Below are positions 9,290 to 19,351 of a stretch of DNA of 64,000 nt, piece by piece. Both the position numbers and the translations under genes were made by a program. The stretch is taken from positions 1 to 64,000 of the forward strand of contig JAOSJM010000009.1 in NCBI GenBank assembly GCA_027494165.1, read 5' to 3'. The notes beneath the pieces are model-generated. The model ran no database searches. It was given only the letters and a program-made list of their open reading frames with translations, and was not told the origin of the DNA. The stretch is from Acidimicrobiia bacterium (GTDB taxonomy: Bacteria; Actinomycetota; Acidimicrobiia; IMCC26256; JAOSJM01). Every line of letters begins with the position of its first letter. Within the stretch, counting starts at the first letter, position 1.

Positions 9290-10384
9290 ATGTCGACCGT
9301 GACCGTCCCGCAGACCGGCGCCGAGCCCACCGTCGACGGCTTCGCCGAGCGGCTCTTCGGGGCCGTGCTGGGCGCCCAGGAGGTCCAGGCCGTCTACCTG
9401 GGCCACCGGCTGGGCTGGTACCGGGCGCTCGCCGACCACGGCTCCCTGACCTCCGTCGAGCTGGCCGACCGCACCGGCACCACCGAGCGGTACGCCCGGG
9501 AGTGGCTCGAGCACCAGGCCGTGTGCGGCTACCTGACCGTCGACCTGGTGGACGCGGCGCCCACCGAGCGCCGTTACACCCTCCCGGCCGCCCACGCCGA
9601 GGTCCTCGTCGACGAGGACAGCCTGGCCTACGTGGCACCGCTCGCCCGCTTCGTCGCCACCGTGGGGCAGCACCTCGACCACGTCGCCGAGGCCTACCGG
9701 ACCGGGGGCGGGGTGAGCTGGGCGGAGCTGGGCACCGACGCCCGCGAGGCCCAGGCGGAGGCGAACCGGCCGCTGTTCCTGCACCAGCTGGGCCAGGAGC
9801 TGCTGCCCCAGGTCCCCGACCTGCACGCCCGGCTCGAGGCGGGCGCCCGGGTCGCCGACGTCGGCTGCGGCGGCGGCTGGTCCTCGATCGGCCTCGCCCG
9901 CGCCTACCCCGGCGTCACGGTCGACGGCTTCGACATCGACGCCCCGTCGATCGAGATGGCCCGGCGCAACGCCGAGGCCGCGGGCCTGACCGACCGGGTC
10001 CGGTTCCACGCCGAGGACGGGGCCGAGGTCGAGGGCCACTACGACGGGGTGTTCGCCTTCGAGTGCATCCACGACCTGCCCGACCCGGTGTCCGTCCTGG
10101 CGGCCATGCGCCGCCTCGCCGGCCCCGACGGCATCGTGATCGTCATGGACGAGCGGGTCGGCGAGCACTTCACCGCGCCCGGCGACGAGCTCGATCGCCT
10201 CATGTACGGCTACTCGATCACCGCCTGCCTCCCCGACGGGATGGCCCACCGGCCCTCCGAGGGGACCGGCACTGTCATGCGCCCGTCGACGCTCGCAGAC
10301 TACGCCCGGCGGGCCGGGTTCGCCCGGGCCGACGTCCTGCCGATCGAGAACGACTTCTTCCGCTTCTACCGGCTGGAGGTCTGA
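9290..10384 (+). CDS. SAM-dependent methyltransferase with N-terminal winged-helix dimerisation domain
   Basis: 364 residues. Residues 1-100 are a helical/winged-helix domain (AVYLGHRLGWYRALADHGSL, VELADRTGTTERYAREWLEH) like that of class I small-molecule O-methyltransferases. The Rossmann core starts at VADVGCGGGWSSIGLAR (motif I, near residue 187), with FDIDAPSIEMARRNA as the acidic loop and FECIHDLPDPVSVLAAMRRL as motif II region. The ATG at 9290 is chosen for the AGGAGGA ribosome site just upstream and the proper domain start. A GNAT-type gene follows after one base. The pair sits under the SARP-like repeats, so an accessory-metabolite modification is plausible, but no scaffold-building enzyme is present. 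Confidence 0.8.
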   Translation: MSTVTVPQTGAEPTVDGFAERLFGAVLGAQEVQAVYLGHRLGWYRALADHGSLTSVELADRTGTTERYAREWLEHQAVCGYLTVDLVDAAPTERRYTLPAAHAEVLVDEDSLAYVAPLARFVATVGQHLDHVAEAYRTGGGVSWAELGTDAREAQAEANRPLFLHQLGQELLPQVPDLHARLEAGARVADVGCGGGWSSIGLARAYPGVTVDGFDIDAPSIEMARRNAEAAGLTDRVRFHAEDGAEVEGHYDGVFAFECIHDLPDPVSVLAAMRRLAGPDGIVIVMDERVGEHFTAPGDELDRLMYGYSITACLPDGMAHRPSEGTGTVMRPSTLADYARRAGFARADVLPIENDFFRFYRLEV

Positions 10385-10385
10385 C

Positions 10386-11220
10386 ATGAGCACCACCCCC
10401 CGTCACCGACACCCATCCCGCCGAGGAGTGGCGCGAGGACGGGTGGTCCCCGGCCACCCCCCTCGACGACACCGTCCTGCGCCGGACGGTGCACGCCCTG
10501 GCGACCGCCACCGCGGAGCCGGCCGTGACGATGGGCGCACGGTTGCTGCGCACCGAGGAGATCGTCGGCACCGACCTGGGCCGGCCCGCGGCTTACTGGA
10601 ACGCCGCCACCGTCCTGCGCCCGCTCGACCCGCAGGCCTGGGCGTCGGTCCTCGATCGCCTCGAGACCTTCGTCGCCGGGGCCGAGGGCGCCACGCCGAG
10701 GCCGTACGACCTCTGGTCCCCGTTCCCCACGCCCGACCTGCGGGTCCGCGGGTGGCGGCTCTCCGGCCACGTCCCGCTCATGTGGAGGCCGCCGGTGGCC
10801 GCCACCCCGGCCCGACCGGCGGGCCTCCGGGTCGAGCGGGTGCGCGACGCCGCCGGCCTGAGGGACTGGGCGACCACGGCGGTCGAGGCCTTCCCCCTCG
10901 ACGGCGCCCCCGACACGGTGGCCACCGACGCGTTCCTCGACCACCCGGGCCTGCGCCTGTTCGTCGGCTACGCCGGCGACCGTCCCGTCGCCGTCTCGTC
11001 CACCCTCGTCACGCACGGGGTCAACACCGTGCCGCTCGTGGCCGTGCGCCCCGAGGTCCGGGGCCTCGGGTACGGCGAGACCGTCACCTGGGCGGCCACC
11101 CTCGTGCGACCCGAGCTGCCCGCCGCGCTGCTCGCGAGCGACGCCGGACGCCCCGTCTACGAGCGGATGGGATACCTACCCCTGGTGCGCTGGCCCATGT
11201 GGATCCTGGACGTCACCTGA
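10386..11220 (+). CDS. GNAT-family N-acetyltransferase-like protein (frameshift near start)
   Basis: About 277 residues. The C-terminal half shows a GNAT core: LRLFVGYAGDRPVAVSSTLV, the acetyl-CoA binding strand and loop PLVAVRPEVRGLGYGETVTW (the RGLGYG is a Q/RxxGxG/A variant) and a final PVYERMGYLPL. The ATG at 10386 follows the methyltransferase stop by one base and gives MSTTP; an extra C in the C6 run at 10396-10401 shifts the frame, after which VTDTHPAEEWREDGWSP continues in the main frame. If the run is real, a GTG near 10483 or the ATG at 10489 would be used and 30-35 residues would be lost. Substrate unknown. Confidence 0.7.
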
Positions 11221-11285
11221 CCCGCGACGATCCCGACCGTCGTCGCGGGCGTCCCGGGCCGGGACCGTCCGACCCACCGGTTGGC

Positions 11286-11291
11286 TACATT
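11286..11291 (+). promoter_or_regulatory. -10 element TACATT for a leaderless gene
   Basis: TACATT fits the actinobacterial TANNNT -10 consensus and ends six bases before ATG 11298. There is no ribosome site before this ATG, so transcription would begin at or next to the start codon, giving a leaderless mRNA. Confidence 0.45.
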
Positions 11292-11297
11292 CGCCCC

Positions 11298-14200
11298 ATG
11301 ACGGCGTTGCCGGGGGGAACCGTCACGCTGCTGTTCGCCGACATCGAGGGCAGCGTCGATCGCTGGGAGCGCGATCCCGACGGGATGCGGGACCGGGTCG
11401 GGGAGTTCCAGCGACTCGCCGGGCACGCGGTCGCCGGCGGCGGGGTGGTGGTGAAGAGCACCGGTGACGGTCTCGTGGCCGCGTTCCGGACGGCGACGAG
11501 CGCGGTCGAGTCGGCCCTGAAGCTGCAACAGGACCTCACGCGGCGGTCGTCGCCGCTGGCCGTGCGGATGGGCATCCACTCCGGAACGGCCGAGCCCGCC
11601 GGGGGCGACTACGTGGGCCGGACACCGAACCTGGCCGCCCGCGTGATGGGCGCGGCGTCCGGTGGCCAGGTGCTGCTCTCGGGCGCGGCGGCCGACCTCG
11701 TCCGGAGGGACCTCCCGGACGCGTGCGGCCTCGTCCACCTGGGCGACGTCGCGCTGAAGGGGATCGCCGAGCCCGAGCCGCTGTGGGCGCTGACCCACCC
11801 CGACCTGCCCGTGCCCGACGCCCGACCCGTTGTCGCGGGGCCCGATCGGGGTTCCCCGCGCTACCGCTTCGGCGCCAACCTCCTCGACCCCGACGGCCGC
11901 GAGCTGCTCCACGACGGTCAGCCGGTGGACATGGAGCCCAGGACCTTCGCCGTCCTCACCTACCTCGTCCGCCACCGCGACCGGGTGGTCACCAAGGAGG
12001 AGCTCCTCGACGAGGTGTGGGGCGACCACTTCGTGAGCGAGTCGGCGCTCACGACCCGGATCAAGCACGCCCGTGCGGCCGTGGGCGACGACGGGAGGTC
12101 CCAGGGACGATCCGGACCGTGCACCGGGTCGGGTACCGGTTCGTGGCCGGCGTGACCGAGGAGCGGCGCGACGCGACTCCCGTGACGGCCCCCGTGACGC
12201 CGGCGGCGACGGTGTGGTCGGCCCCCTCCGCGAAGGCCGTCTTCGGGCGCGACCGGGACGTCCACGCCGTCCGGGAGCGCCTGGAGACGCACCGGCTGGT
12301 CACCGTGACCGGCCCGGCCGGGGTCGGCAAGACGTCGTTGTGCCGACGGCTGGTGGCCGGCGCTCCCAGCGTCCCCGCCGAGGGCCGGTGGTTCTGCGAG
12401 CTCGGTGACACCCGCGACCCCGAGGCGGTCGCCAACGTCGTGCTCGCCGCCCTCGGCGAGGCCCAGCAGGCCGACGCCGACCCGACCGAGTCGCTCGTGC
12501 GGGCCCTCGAGGAGCGGTCGGACCTGCTGGTCCTCGACAACTGCGAGCACCTCGTGGCCGCGGCGGCCTCCCTCGCCGACCGCGTCCTCTCGCGGTGCCC
12601 GTCCGTCAGGATCCTCGCCACGAGCCGGGAACCCCTCGGCCTGCTCGCCGAGTCCGTCTACCCGCTCGAGCCCCTCGACGTCGACGCCGCCGCGGCCTGC
12701 TTCGCGTCCCGGGCCACCGACGCCGGCGCGGTGGTGGACGCGACCGATCCCGCGGTGCGGGAGCTGTGCCGTCGCCTCGACGGGATCCCCCTGGCCATCG
12801 AGCTCGCCGCCGCCCGGGCCCGGGTGCTCGCCCCCTCGGAGATGATCGAGCTGCTGGGCGACCGGTTCCGGTTGCTCAGGGGAGGGCCGGGCACCGACCA
12901 CCGGCACTCCTCGCTGCACGCCGCGATCGCGTCCTCCTGGGAGGGCCTGTCGAGCGACGACCGGGCCCTGCTCGGCCGGCTGGGCGTCCTCGTGGGGACG
13001 TTCACCCTCGACGACGCCCGGGGGGTGGCGTTGGCGGGGGCCGATCGGCTCGACGCGGTCGACGCGCTCGAGCGCCTCGTGCGGCAGTCCCTGCTCGTCA
13101 CCTCGCCGGCACCGGACGGGCGCGTCCGCTTCCACCTGCTCGAGTCGGTGCGTGACTTCGCGTTCGAGCACCTGGACGACCCGACCGCCGTCCGGCGGGC
13201 CCACGTGCACCACTACGCCCGTCGCGCCGAGGAGCTCGAAGCGGCGTTCCAGACGGAGCGGGTCGACGACGCGCTCGCCGAGATGCGCGAGGCCTGGGCC
13301 AACCTCAGGGCCGCGGTCGGGTACGCCGCCGCGGCCGCCGACGCCGACGCCGTCCGCCGGATCGTCCGGGCCGTGGCCCAGTACGCCGACCTGTTCGGCG
13401 TCTACGAGGTGCTGGACTGGTGCGAGCACGCCGCGCTCGACGGCGACGTCTCGGGGGAGGACGATCCGGTCCTGGCCGCCGAGGCGCTGGCGGTGAAGGC
13501 ACGGATGCTCGCCCACCAGGGCCGGCACGACCGTGCCCGCGAGCTCGCCGATCGGGCCCTCGCCCTGCGCGAGTCCCACGCGACGCTGCTGTCGTCGGTG
13601 TGGTGCGCGTACTACACGGGCCGGCTCGATCTCGTGCTGGCGGCGGCTCCCAGGCTCGTCGAGCTGAGCCGGAGCGGACGTGGCTTCGACCGCGGGTACG
13701 CGGAGGGGTTCGCCGCCATCGTCGCCGCGGTCCGCCAGCAGCCGGACATCACCACGACCTCGATCACGCCCGCCGACGCCGAGAGGGGCGTCCTCGGTGC
13801 CCTCGACGCGCTCACCGAGGGGCTGCGGTTGTGCACCGCGGACCCCGACCGCGCCACCGAGCTCCTCGAGGCCGTGGTGGAGGCATCGCTCCGCCGCGAC
13901 TACCGGCTCCTGCTCGGGGCCGCCGCCAGCGCGCTCACGAACGTCACGCTCCCGGCCCGGCCCCCGAAGGAGGCGATGGCCGTCCTCGCGCGGACGCTGA
14001 CCCGCTACCGGGAACGCCGCATGTGGAACCTGATCGCGGCCGACATCGCCATGGCGGCCCGCCTCCTCGCCGACGCGGGCGACGCCGAGACCGCCGCCCG
14101 GCTGATCGGCGCCCGGCACGCCTCGGGCTACGCCGTCGGCCGGTCGGAGCTGGTCTTCGCGCTCCTCCAGGAGGAGCTCCCGGACCGGCTGGGTCCGGCG

Positions 14201-14323
14201 TACGGCCCGCTCGTCGAGCAGGGACGCGGCTGGCTGCCACCCGAGGCCGCCGACGCGGCCATCGCCGCGCTGACCCGGGCGCTCGACGTCGCGCACGGGG
14301 CGGGCGGGTCCGGTGGCCTCTGA
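11298..14323 (+). CDS. class III nucleotidyl cyclase / winged-helix / STAND ATPase regulator (one frameshift)
   Basis: About 1008 residues in three parts. Residues 8-165 are a class III cyclase domain: LLFADIEGS with metal-binding Asp15, VKSTGDGLVAAF with Lys53 and Asp57, and TPNLAARVMGAASGGQV with Asn111 and Arg115. Residues about 185-275 are an OmpR-like winged helix (VDMEPRTFAVLTYLVRH, VHRVGYRF). From about residue 325 comes an ATPase with P-loop TGPAGVGKTSL, LVLDNCEHL, VRILATSREPLGL and DGIPLAIELAA, then a helical C-terminus. One G is missing near 12101 between the helix and VHRVGYRF. The cyclase residues are mostly kept; the adenine-specifying Asp position reads Arg-Thr, so activity is uncertain. 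It may answer a nucleotide or act as a sensor. Confidence 0.75.
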
Positions 14324-14339
14324 TCCGAGGTCACCGGAC

Positions 14340-14365
14340 CCGCCCGTCAGGACTCCTCCGGGCGG
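14340..14365. terminator. hairpin between convergent genes
   Basis: CCGCCCG at 14340-14346 pairs with CGGGCGG at 14359-14365 over a 12-base loop, in the 54 bases between the regulator and the convergent methyltransferase. It could end both transcripts. There is no T tract. Confidence 0.35.
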
Positions 14366-14377
14366 TGGCGGTGGGGT

Positions 14378-15169
14378 TCAGGGCTTCCGGGCCCGGAACG
14401 TGTGACCGAACACCTCGTAGCTGCGGGCCCGGCCCTCGCCGGCGGCGCCGCCGAAGGTGTCGGTGGGCAGCCCGACCGACAGGTTCGTGAAGCCCGCCCC
14501 GGTGAGGAGGTCGCACCACTCGTCGACGGACAGGCCACCGGCGATGCAGTCGGTCCAGAGCTCGATGTCGCACTTGGCGGCGTAGGGCACCTCTCGCCCG
14601 ACGGCGATGTCGGCGAACTGGAGCACGCCACCGGGGCGCAGCGCCCGGTACGCCTCCGCGAGCACCCGGGCCTTGTCGGCGACCAGGTTGAGGACGCCGT
14701 TGCTGATGACGACGTCGGCCCAACCGTCCTCGACCGGCAGCTCCTCGAGGATCCCCTCGCGGAGCTCGAGGTTGCCGGCACCGAGCTGGGCGGCGACCCG
14801 CCGGGCCCGGTCCAGCATCGCCGGCGTCATGTCGACCCCGACGACCCGGCCCTCGGGGCCGACCAGCCGGGGGGCGACGAAGCAGTCGAAGCCGCCACCC
14901 GAACCCAGGTCGACGACCCGGCTCCCGGAGGGGATCGGCGCGGCGGCGAACGGGTTGTCCACGCCGGCGAAGCTGGCCACGGCCTCCTCCGGCAGCGACG
15001 CGAGGATCTCGGCCGGGTAGCCGAGCCGCTCGGCCAGCGGCCGGCCGATGTGGAAGTGGAAGGCCCCACCCGGGTTGATGGCGACCTCGGCGTACTTGAT
15101 CCTGACCTCGGCCCGCAGGGCCTCGGCGTCGACGGTCGGCTGGCTGGTGGTCTGCTCCCTGGTGCTCAC
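14378..15169 (-). CDS. ArsM-like SAM-dependent methyltransferase
   Basis: 263 residues, class I methyltransferase. Motif I is RVVDLGSGGGFDCFVAP (from residue 84), the acidic loop is GVDMTPAMLDRAR, and VVISNGVLNLVADKARVL is motif II to III. Cys200, Cys208 and Cys219 lie in a KCDIELWTDCIAGGLS segment that recalls the arsenite methyltransferase family, but the N-terminal Cys pair typical of ArsM is missing, so arsenite as substrate is doubtful. The GTG start at 15169 is supported by GGAGGA eight bases upstream. It is monocistronic or loosely linked to the hydrolase upstream; no ars gene is nearby. Confidence 0.7.
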   Translation of the reverse strand: MSTREQTTSQPTVDAEALRAEVRIKYAEVAINPGGAFHFHIGRPLAERLGYPAEILASLPEEAVASFAGVDNPFAAAPIPSGSRVVDLGSGGGFDCFVAPRLVGPEGRVVGVDMTPAMLDRARRVAAQLGAGNLELREGILEELPVEDGWADVVISNGVLNLVADKARVLAEAYRALRPGGVLQFADIAVGREVPYAAKCDIELWTDCIAGGLSVDEWCDLLTGAGFTNLSVGLPTDTFGGAAGEGRARSYEVFGHTFRARKP

Positions 15170-15342
15170 GGCTCGATCCTCCGGCTTCGACGGTCTTGGG
15201 TGCGGTTCCACGATCCTCCGATCGGGCCCGCGAGTCGTGGCGAAGACGTGGCGGTGGCGCCGAGCTGCCTCGCGATCCGAGCCCCTCGGGGCCGGGACCG
15301 ATGACGCCTGCGGGACCGGTCGGGCGACGCCGGGCCCGACGT

Positions 15343-16251
15343 TCAGGCGGCAGCTCGCCGCCCGTGGGCGGCGAGCTCCTCGACCAGGGCGGCCACGAGG
15401 TCGGGGCGGGTGAGCTGCGGGCAGTGGCCGGCGTCGTCGACGAGCACCAGCCGGCTCCCGAGCAGCGCGGCGAGCGTCTCGGCCCGGTGCCGGGGAGCGA
15501 TGGGATCGCGCTGCCCGTGGATCACGAGCGTCGGGCACGTGATGCTCGGCGCGAGCGAGCGCAGGCGGGCGGCCGTCGCCTCCGGCGGGGTACCCACCCG
15601 GCCGCGCACCGTGGCGGCGAGCTCCTCGGGGGTGACGTCGAGTCCCCACGCGATCCCGGCCGTGCGGTACGGGCCTGCTCCACGCTCGGGGAACGCCTGG
15701 CCGACGAACCACCGGACGAACCCCTCGTAGTCCCGCTCCCACGAGTGGCGGTTGAGGCGGGCCCATCCCTCGTCGGACCCGAGGTCCTCGTCGAAGCGCG
15801 CGAACGCCTGCTGGAAGGGGTCGTCGACGCGGCCGTCCAGGTTGAGGCTGCTCGGGTTGACGAACACGGCCCCCTCGACCCGATCCGGGTGGAGGGCGGC
15901 CAGCAGGTAGGCCAGCACCGTCCCGAACGAGTTCCCGACGACCACGGCCCGCTCGATCCCGAGGGCGTCGAGGACCGCGGTGGCGTCGCCGACCAGGACG
16001 AGCGGGTCGTGGGCGGCCGGGTCCAGCGGCCGATCGGAGCCGCCGTTCCCCCTCGGGTCGTACGTGACGACCCGGTGCCGCCGGCACAGCCTCGGCACCT
16101 GCTCCTGCCAGACACCGCTGTGGGCGATCGCCCAGGGTGGGAGCAGCAGCACCGCGGGCTCTCCGGCGCCGTGGGCGTGGTAGCGGATGCGGACGCCGCC
16201 GTGGTCGACGACACCTCCGTCGTCGCCCCTGTCGTGCACGTGGTCGCTCAT
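15343..16251 (-). CDS. alpha/beta hydrolase
   Basis: 302 residues with a complete alpha/beta hydrolase core: VLLLPPWAIAHSGVW (oxyanion region), VTYDPRGNGGSDRP, the nucleophile elbow VVVGNSFGTVLAYL with its Ser near residue 107, LVIHGQRDPIAP carrying the acid, and LVDDAGHCPQ with the catalytic His. The ATG at 16251 has an excellent AAGGAGGGG ribosome site. It follows the 16.5-22 kb operon on the same strand after a 254-base gap, so it may have its own promoter. Esterase, thioesterase or C-C hydrolase roles are possible. Confidence 0.8.
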   Translation of the reverse strand: MSDHVHDRGDDGGVVDHGGVRIRYHAHGAGEPAVLLLPPWAIAHSGVWQEQVPRLCRRHRVVTYDPRGNGGSDRPLDPAAHDPLVLVGDATAVLDALGIERAVVVGNSFGTVLAYLLAALHPDRVEGAVFVNPSSLNLDGRVDDPFQQAFARFDEDLGSDEGWARLNRHSWERDYEGFVRWFVGQAFPERGAGPYRTAGIAWGLDVTPEELAATVRGRVGTPPEATAARLRSLAPSITCPTLVIHGQRDPIAPRHRAETLAALLGSRLVLVDDAGHCPQLTRPDLVAALVEELAAHGRRAAA

Positions 16252-16505
16252 GGCCCCTCCTTCCCGGATTCGGTGAGCCTGATCCGCCCGAGCATGCGGG
16301 ACCGCGGTCACGCCCGGCTCGCGGCTCGCTCGCGCCCGGGCGTCACGGCGAGGGAGGCGCCAACCGAGGCGGTCGTGTCCGACACCCGAGGAGGACCTCC
16401 GGTCGGCAACCGCGCCACGACCTCCCGAGGACCGTGCCAGCCACGCGGTGCTCGATCCCGACCACCGTACGTGGCTCAGCGCCGGGTCGAGGAGGCTGCT
16501 GTTCG

Positions 16506-17669
16506 CTACCGGCGGCGATCGACGGGGCTCGTGCCCAGTTCCCGTGAGGGGAGCGCGATGGTGGCGCTCCCGGGCATGACCTCTTCGCCGCGCTGGTTCA
16601 CTGCGGTCGTCGTGACGTCGACACAGGGCTCGCCGTCGCCGTCGACGTACTTCCGGGTCACCGTCCCCTCGAGCCGGACGACGTCGCCGAGGTAGACGAA
16701 CCTCCGGTACCGGGTGTCGGCCCGCTTGACCCACCCGCTGTCACCCATCCAATTGGAGAGGAGCTGGAGCTGCCAGCACTGGCGCTGGAAGCCGACGTCG
16801 TACTCGAGGGCCACCCCCATGGCCCGGGCGGCGTGCCGGTTGTAGTGAACGGCGTAGATGGGCTCGAGTGCCTTGGTCTGCGGGTCGCGGAACGCCCAGG
16901 GAGGATGCCGGCGGTACGAGCGCAACGCCACCCCATTGGCGGCGAGGCGCGGGATGGGGGCACCTCCACCGGCCACGAACGCGATCTCGTCGGTGATCCC
17001 GATGGGACCCTTCGTCAGGCAATCGAGCCGGTCATCCACCTCGACGTCTTCCCACCAGCGGGCCTCGGCGCCCCGGGGCTCCTCGCCCAGCACCTGCTCC
17101 TCGATCTCACGAACCTCGTCCTCGGTCCAGGGATGGGGGAGCTGCAGGTCACCGTCGCGCCCGGTCTGCTTGGCCCGCTCTCGCTCGAAGTTCACGACGG
17201 ACCACTTGATGGTGGCGAGCGACGTGCCGTCCTGGTTGCGGTACGTGTTCGTGAAGTGGTCGACGATCATGAAGGTGGCGAAGCTGCTCGGGCGGGGTCC
17301 GTCGAAGCCGTCGTAGACGCACACCGGAGTCACCACGTCCCCCAGGCGGACGGGACCGTGGAGCTCGACGGTGGTCCCCGCGTGGAAGGACCCGAGACCC
17401 GGCCACCCGAACTGGAGACCGGAGAACACCCCGATAACAAAGGACGGGGGGGCCACCACACCGTTCCAGGGGCTCGTCGCCGCGTACGCGGGATCCTTCC
17501 ACAGGGGGTTGTGGTCGCCGATGCCCGCCGCGAACTTCGCGATGGCGAGACGCGTCGCCTCCTCGTTGAAGACCGAGTGCTCGATCCGCAGCTCCAGCCC
17601 GGCCCGGGCCCGCATCGACTCGAGCATCTCGTCGGTCACCTGGGCTTCGGCCATCTTCGCGTCGGTCAC
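16506..17669 (-). CDS. double hot-dog MaoC/FAS1-like acyl dehydratase
   Basis: 387 residues made of two hot-dog modules. The first holds LAIAKFAAGIGDHNPLWKDPAYA, the hydratase-2 type DxNPLW pattern with Asp and His, followed by GVVAPPSFVIGV and FHAGTTVELHGPVRLGDVV. The second, from about residue 215, has RWWEDVEVDDRL and ends with LGDVVRLEGTVTRK and CVDVTTTAVNQRGEEVMPGSATIALP. Such proteins hydrate or dehydrate acyl-CoA esters, including bulky ones in sterol-type pathways. The GTG start overlaps the ligase stop by four bases (GTGA), so the two are translationally coupled. The substrate is not set by the sequence. Confidence 0.75.
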   Translation of the reverse strand: MTDAKMAEAQVTDEMLESMRARAGLELRIEHSVFNEEATRLAIAKFAAGIGDHNPLWKDPAYAATSPWNGVVAPPSFVIGVFSGLQFGWPGLGSFHAGTTVELHGPVRLGDVVTPVCVYDGFDGPRPSSFATFMIVDHFTNTYRNQDGTSLATIKWSVVNFERERAKQTGRDGDLQLPHPWTEDEVREIEEQVLGEEPRGAEARWWEDVEVDDRLDCLTKGPIGITDEIAFVAGGGAPIPRLAANGVALRSYRRHPPWAFRDPQTKALEPIYAVHYNRHAARAMGVALEYDVGFQRQCWQLQLLSNWMGDSGWVKRADTRYRRFVYLGDVVRLEGTVTRKYVDGDGEPCVDVTTTAVNQRGEEVMPGSATIALPSRELGTSPVDRRR

Positions 17670-19252
17670 GGTTCAACCACCTCGGCGGCCACGGAGGACG
17701 GTCTCCTCGCCGCCTCCTCGTCTTCCAGGACATCGATCCACGCGCGGCGAAGGTCCCTCTTCAGGACCTTCCCCACCGCGCTCGTGGGAAGAGGTGCCTC
17801 GCGGAACCACCAGCGGGTCGGGACCTCGAAGGGAGCCAGGGTCCGCCGGGCGTGCCCACGGAGCTCTTCCGCTCCGACCGCGCACCCTGGACGCACGACG
17901 ACGACCGCTCCGACCTCCTCCCCCAGGTCGGGGTGCGGCAGCCCGACCACCGCGGCCTCACTCACCGCCGGGTGCGAGAGCAGGCGCGCCTCCACGTGGA
18001 CGCTGGCCACGTTCTCACCGCCCCGGATCACGAGATCCTTGGACCGGTCGACCAGGAACAGGAGCCCGTCGGCGACCCGGCCGAGATCACCGGTGCGGAG
18101 CCAACCCTGGGCATCCACGGTCGCGTCGTCCGGCCGGCCCCAGTAGCCGTTCATGACGGCGGGAGAGCGGACGAGGATCTCGCCCACCCCCTCCGGATCG
18201 GGATCGGCGATCTGCACCTCGACGACCGGGAGCGGCCTCCCGACCGAGTCGGGGTGCGCCTCCATGTCCGAGGCCGCGCACACGCTCACCACGCCGCCCG
18301 ACTCGGTCAACCCGTAGACGTTGACCACCTTGCGCTCCACCCCGGAGAAGGCGCGGCGCGCCCGCTCGATCGTCTCGGGGGCGACGGGGGCACCGCCCAT
18401 GGCCAGGGAGCGCAGGCTGGAGCAGTCGCGCCGCGCGAGGTCCGGGTGCTCCAGGACCCGCTGGACCATCGTCGGGACCGCGGCCCAGATCGAGACTCGC
18501 TCCCTCTCGACGAGCTCGAGCACCTCGCCGGGGTCGAAGCGACCCGTGAGGAACACCAGGCGTCCCCCGGCGAGGAGGGCGGTGAGGAAGGCCTGCAGCC
18601 CCGACAGGTGGAAGAGCGGGACGGTGAGCAGGCTGACCGGGGCCGGGTGGTCGGCGGCAAGGTCCGGCGGTAGCCGCCGGGTGGCGAGGAGGAAGTTGTG
18701 GACGTTCGCCACGACGGCCCGATGCGAGAGCACGACGCCCTTCGGGTAGCCGGTCGTACCGGACGTGTAGAGGATGACAGCGGGATCGGACTCGTCGGAT
18801 CCCGGATCGACCGATGGGTCGTCGGACCCCGCCGACCCGTCGCCGTCGGCGTCGATCATCCCGGCCACCCGGTCGCGCTCGAGGAGGGCGACGCCCGCCG
18901 GCAGCCGCCTGGCCCCCTCGGCGTCGGCCATGACGACGCGAGGCCGGCAGTCGCCCACGGCGTGGGCGACCTCGTCGGCGCTCCACCACGCGTTGAAGGG
19001 GACCGCGATCGCACCGATCCGTAGCGCCGCCCACCAGGTGACGATCCACTCGGGGGAGCTCGCCGCGAGCAGCGCGACCCGGTCACCGGCTCCGACACCG
19101 TCGTGACGCAGCAGCGACGCGACCCGTTGGATGGCCGAGTGGTGCTGCCCGAACGAGATGCGTCGATCCCCCTGCACGAGATGGTCACGGGGTCCCCACC
19201 GGAGGGCGTCGCCCAGGAGCTCGCCGACGCGGTGCCGCCGTGGCGCGTACAC
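17666..19252 (-). CDS. AMP-forming acyl-CoA ligase (FadD-like)
   Basis: 528 residues of the ANL superfamily. The P-loop-like A3 motif is ILYTSGTTGYPKGVVLSH, A5 is VYGLTESGG, A7 is WLRTGDLGRVADG, the hinge region is LVDRSKDLVIRGGENV and the C-terminal catalytic Lys lies in LPTSAVGKVLKRDLR. It adenylates a carboxylic acid and forms its CoA thioester. The start is GTG with DUF7064-like gene 99 bases upstream and the dehydratase coupled downstream. It is one of three such ligases in the window; the other two are in separate operons. Confidence 0.85.
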   Translation of the reverse strand: MYAPRRHRVGELLGDALRWGPRDHLVQGDRRISFGQHHSAIQRVASLLRHDGVGAGDRVALLAASSPEWIVTWWAALRIGAIAVPFNAWWSADEVAHAVGDCRPRVVMADAEGARRLPAGVALLERDRVAGMIDADGDGSAGSDDPSVDPGSDESDPAVILYTSGTTGYPKGVVLSHRAVVANVHNFLLATRRLPPDLAADHPAPVSLLTVPLFHLSGLQAFLTALLAGGRLVFLTGRFDPGEVLELVERERVSIWAAVPTMVQRVLEHPDLARRDCSSLRSLAMGGAPVAPETIERARRAFSGVERKVVNVYGLTESGGVVSVCAASDMEAHPDSVGRPLPVVEVQIADPDPEGVGEILVRSPAVMNGYWGRPDDATVDAQGWLRTGDLGRVADGLLFLVDRSKDLVIRGGENVASVHVEARLLSHPAVSEAAVVGLPHPDLGEEVGAVVVVRPGCAVGAEELRGHARRTLAPFEVPTRWWFREAPLPTSAVGKVLKRDLRRAWIDVLEDEEAARRPSSVAAEVVEP

Positions 19253-19351
19253 CCGGCACGGGTGACCGTCGATCTCCTCGACGACGACCTCGCGGCCCCA
19301 GCCCCCGGGGAGGGGGAGCCCCGTGCTCCTTCGCGCCGCCGACCGAGTCGA

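Noticed and set aside
14378..15169. A firm call of arsenite methyltransferase (arsM)
   Set aside because: The family resemblance is clear, but the full set of arsenic-binding Cys residues cannot be placed and no ars gene is nearby.
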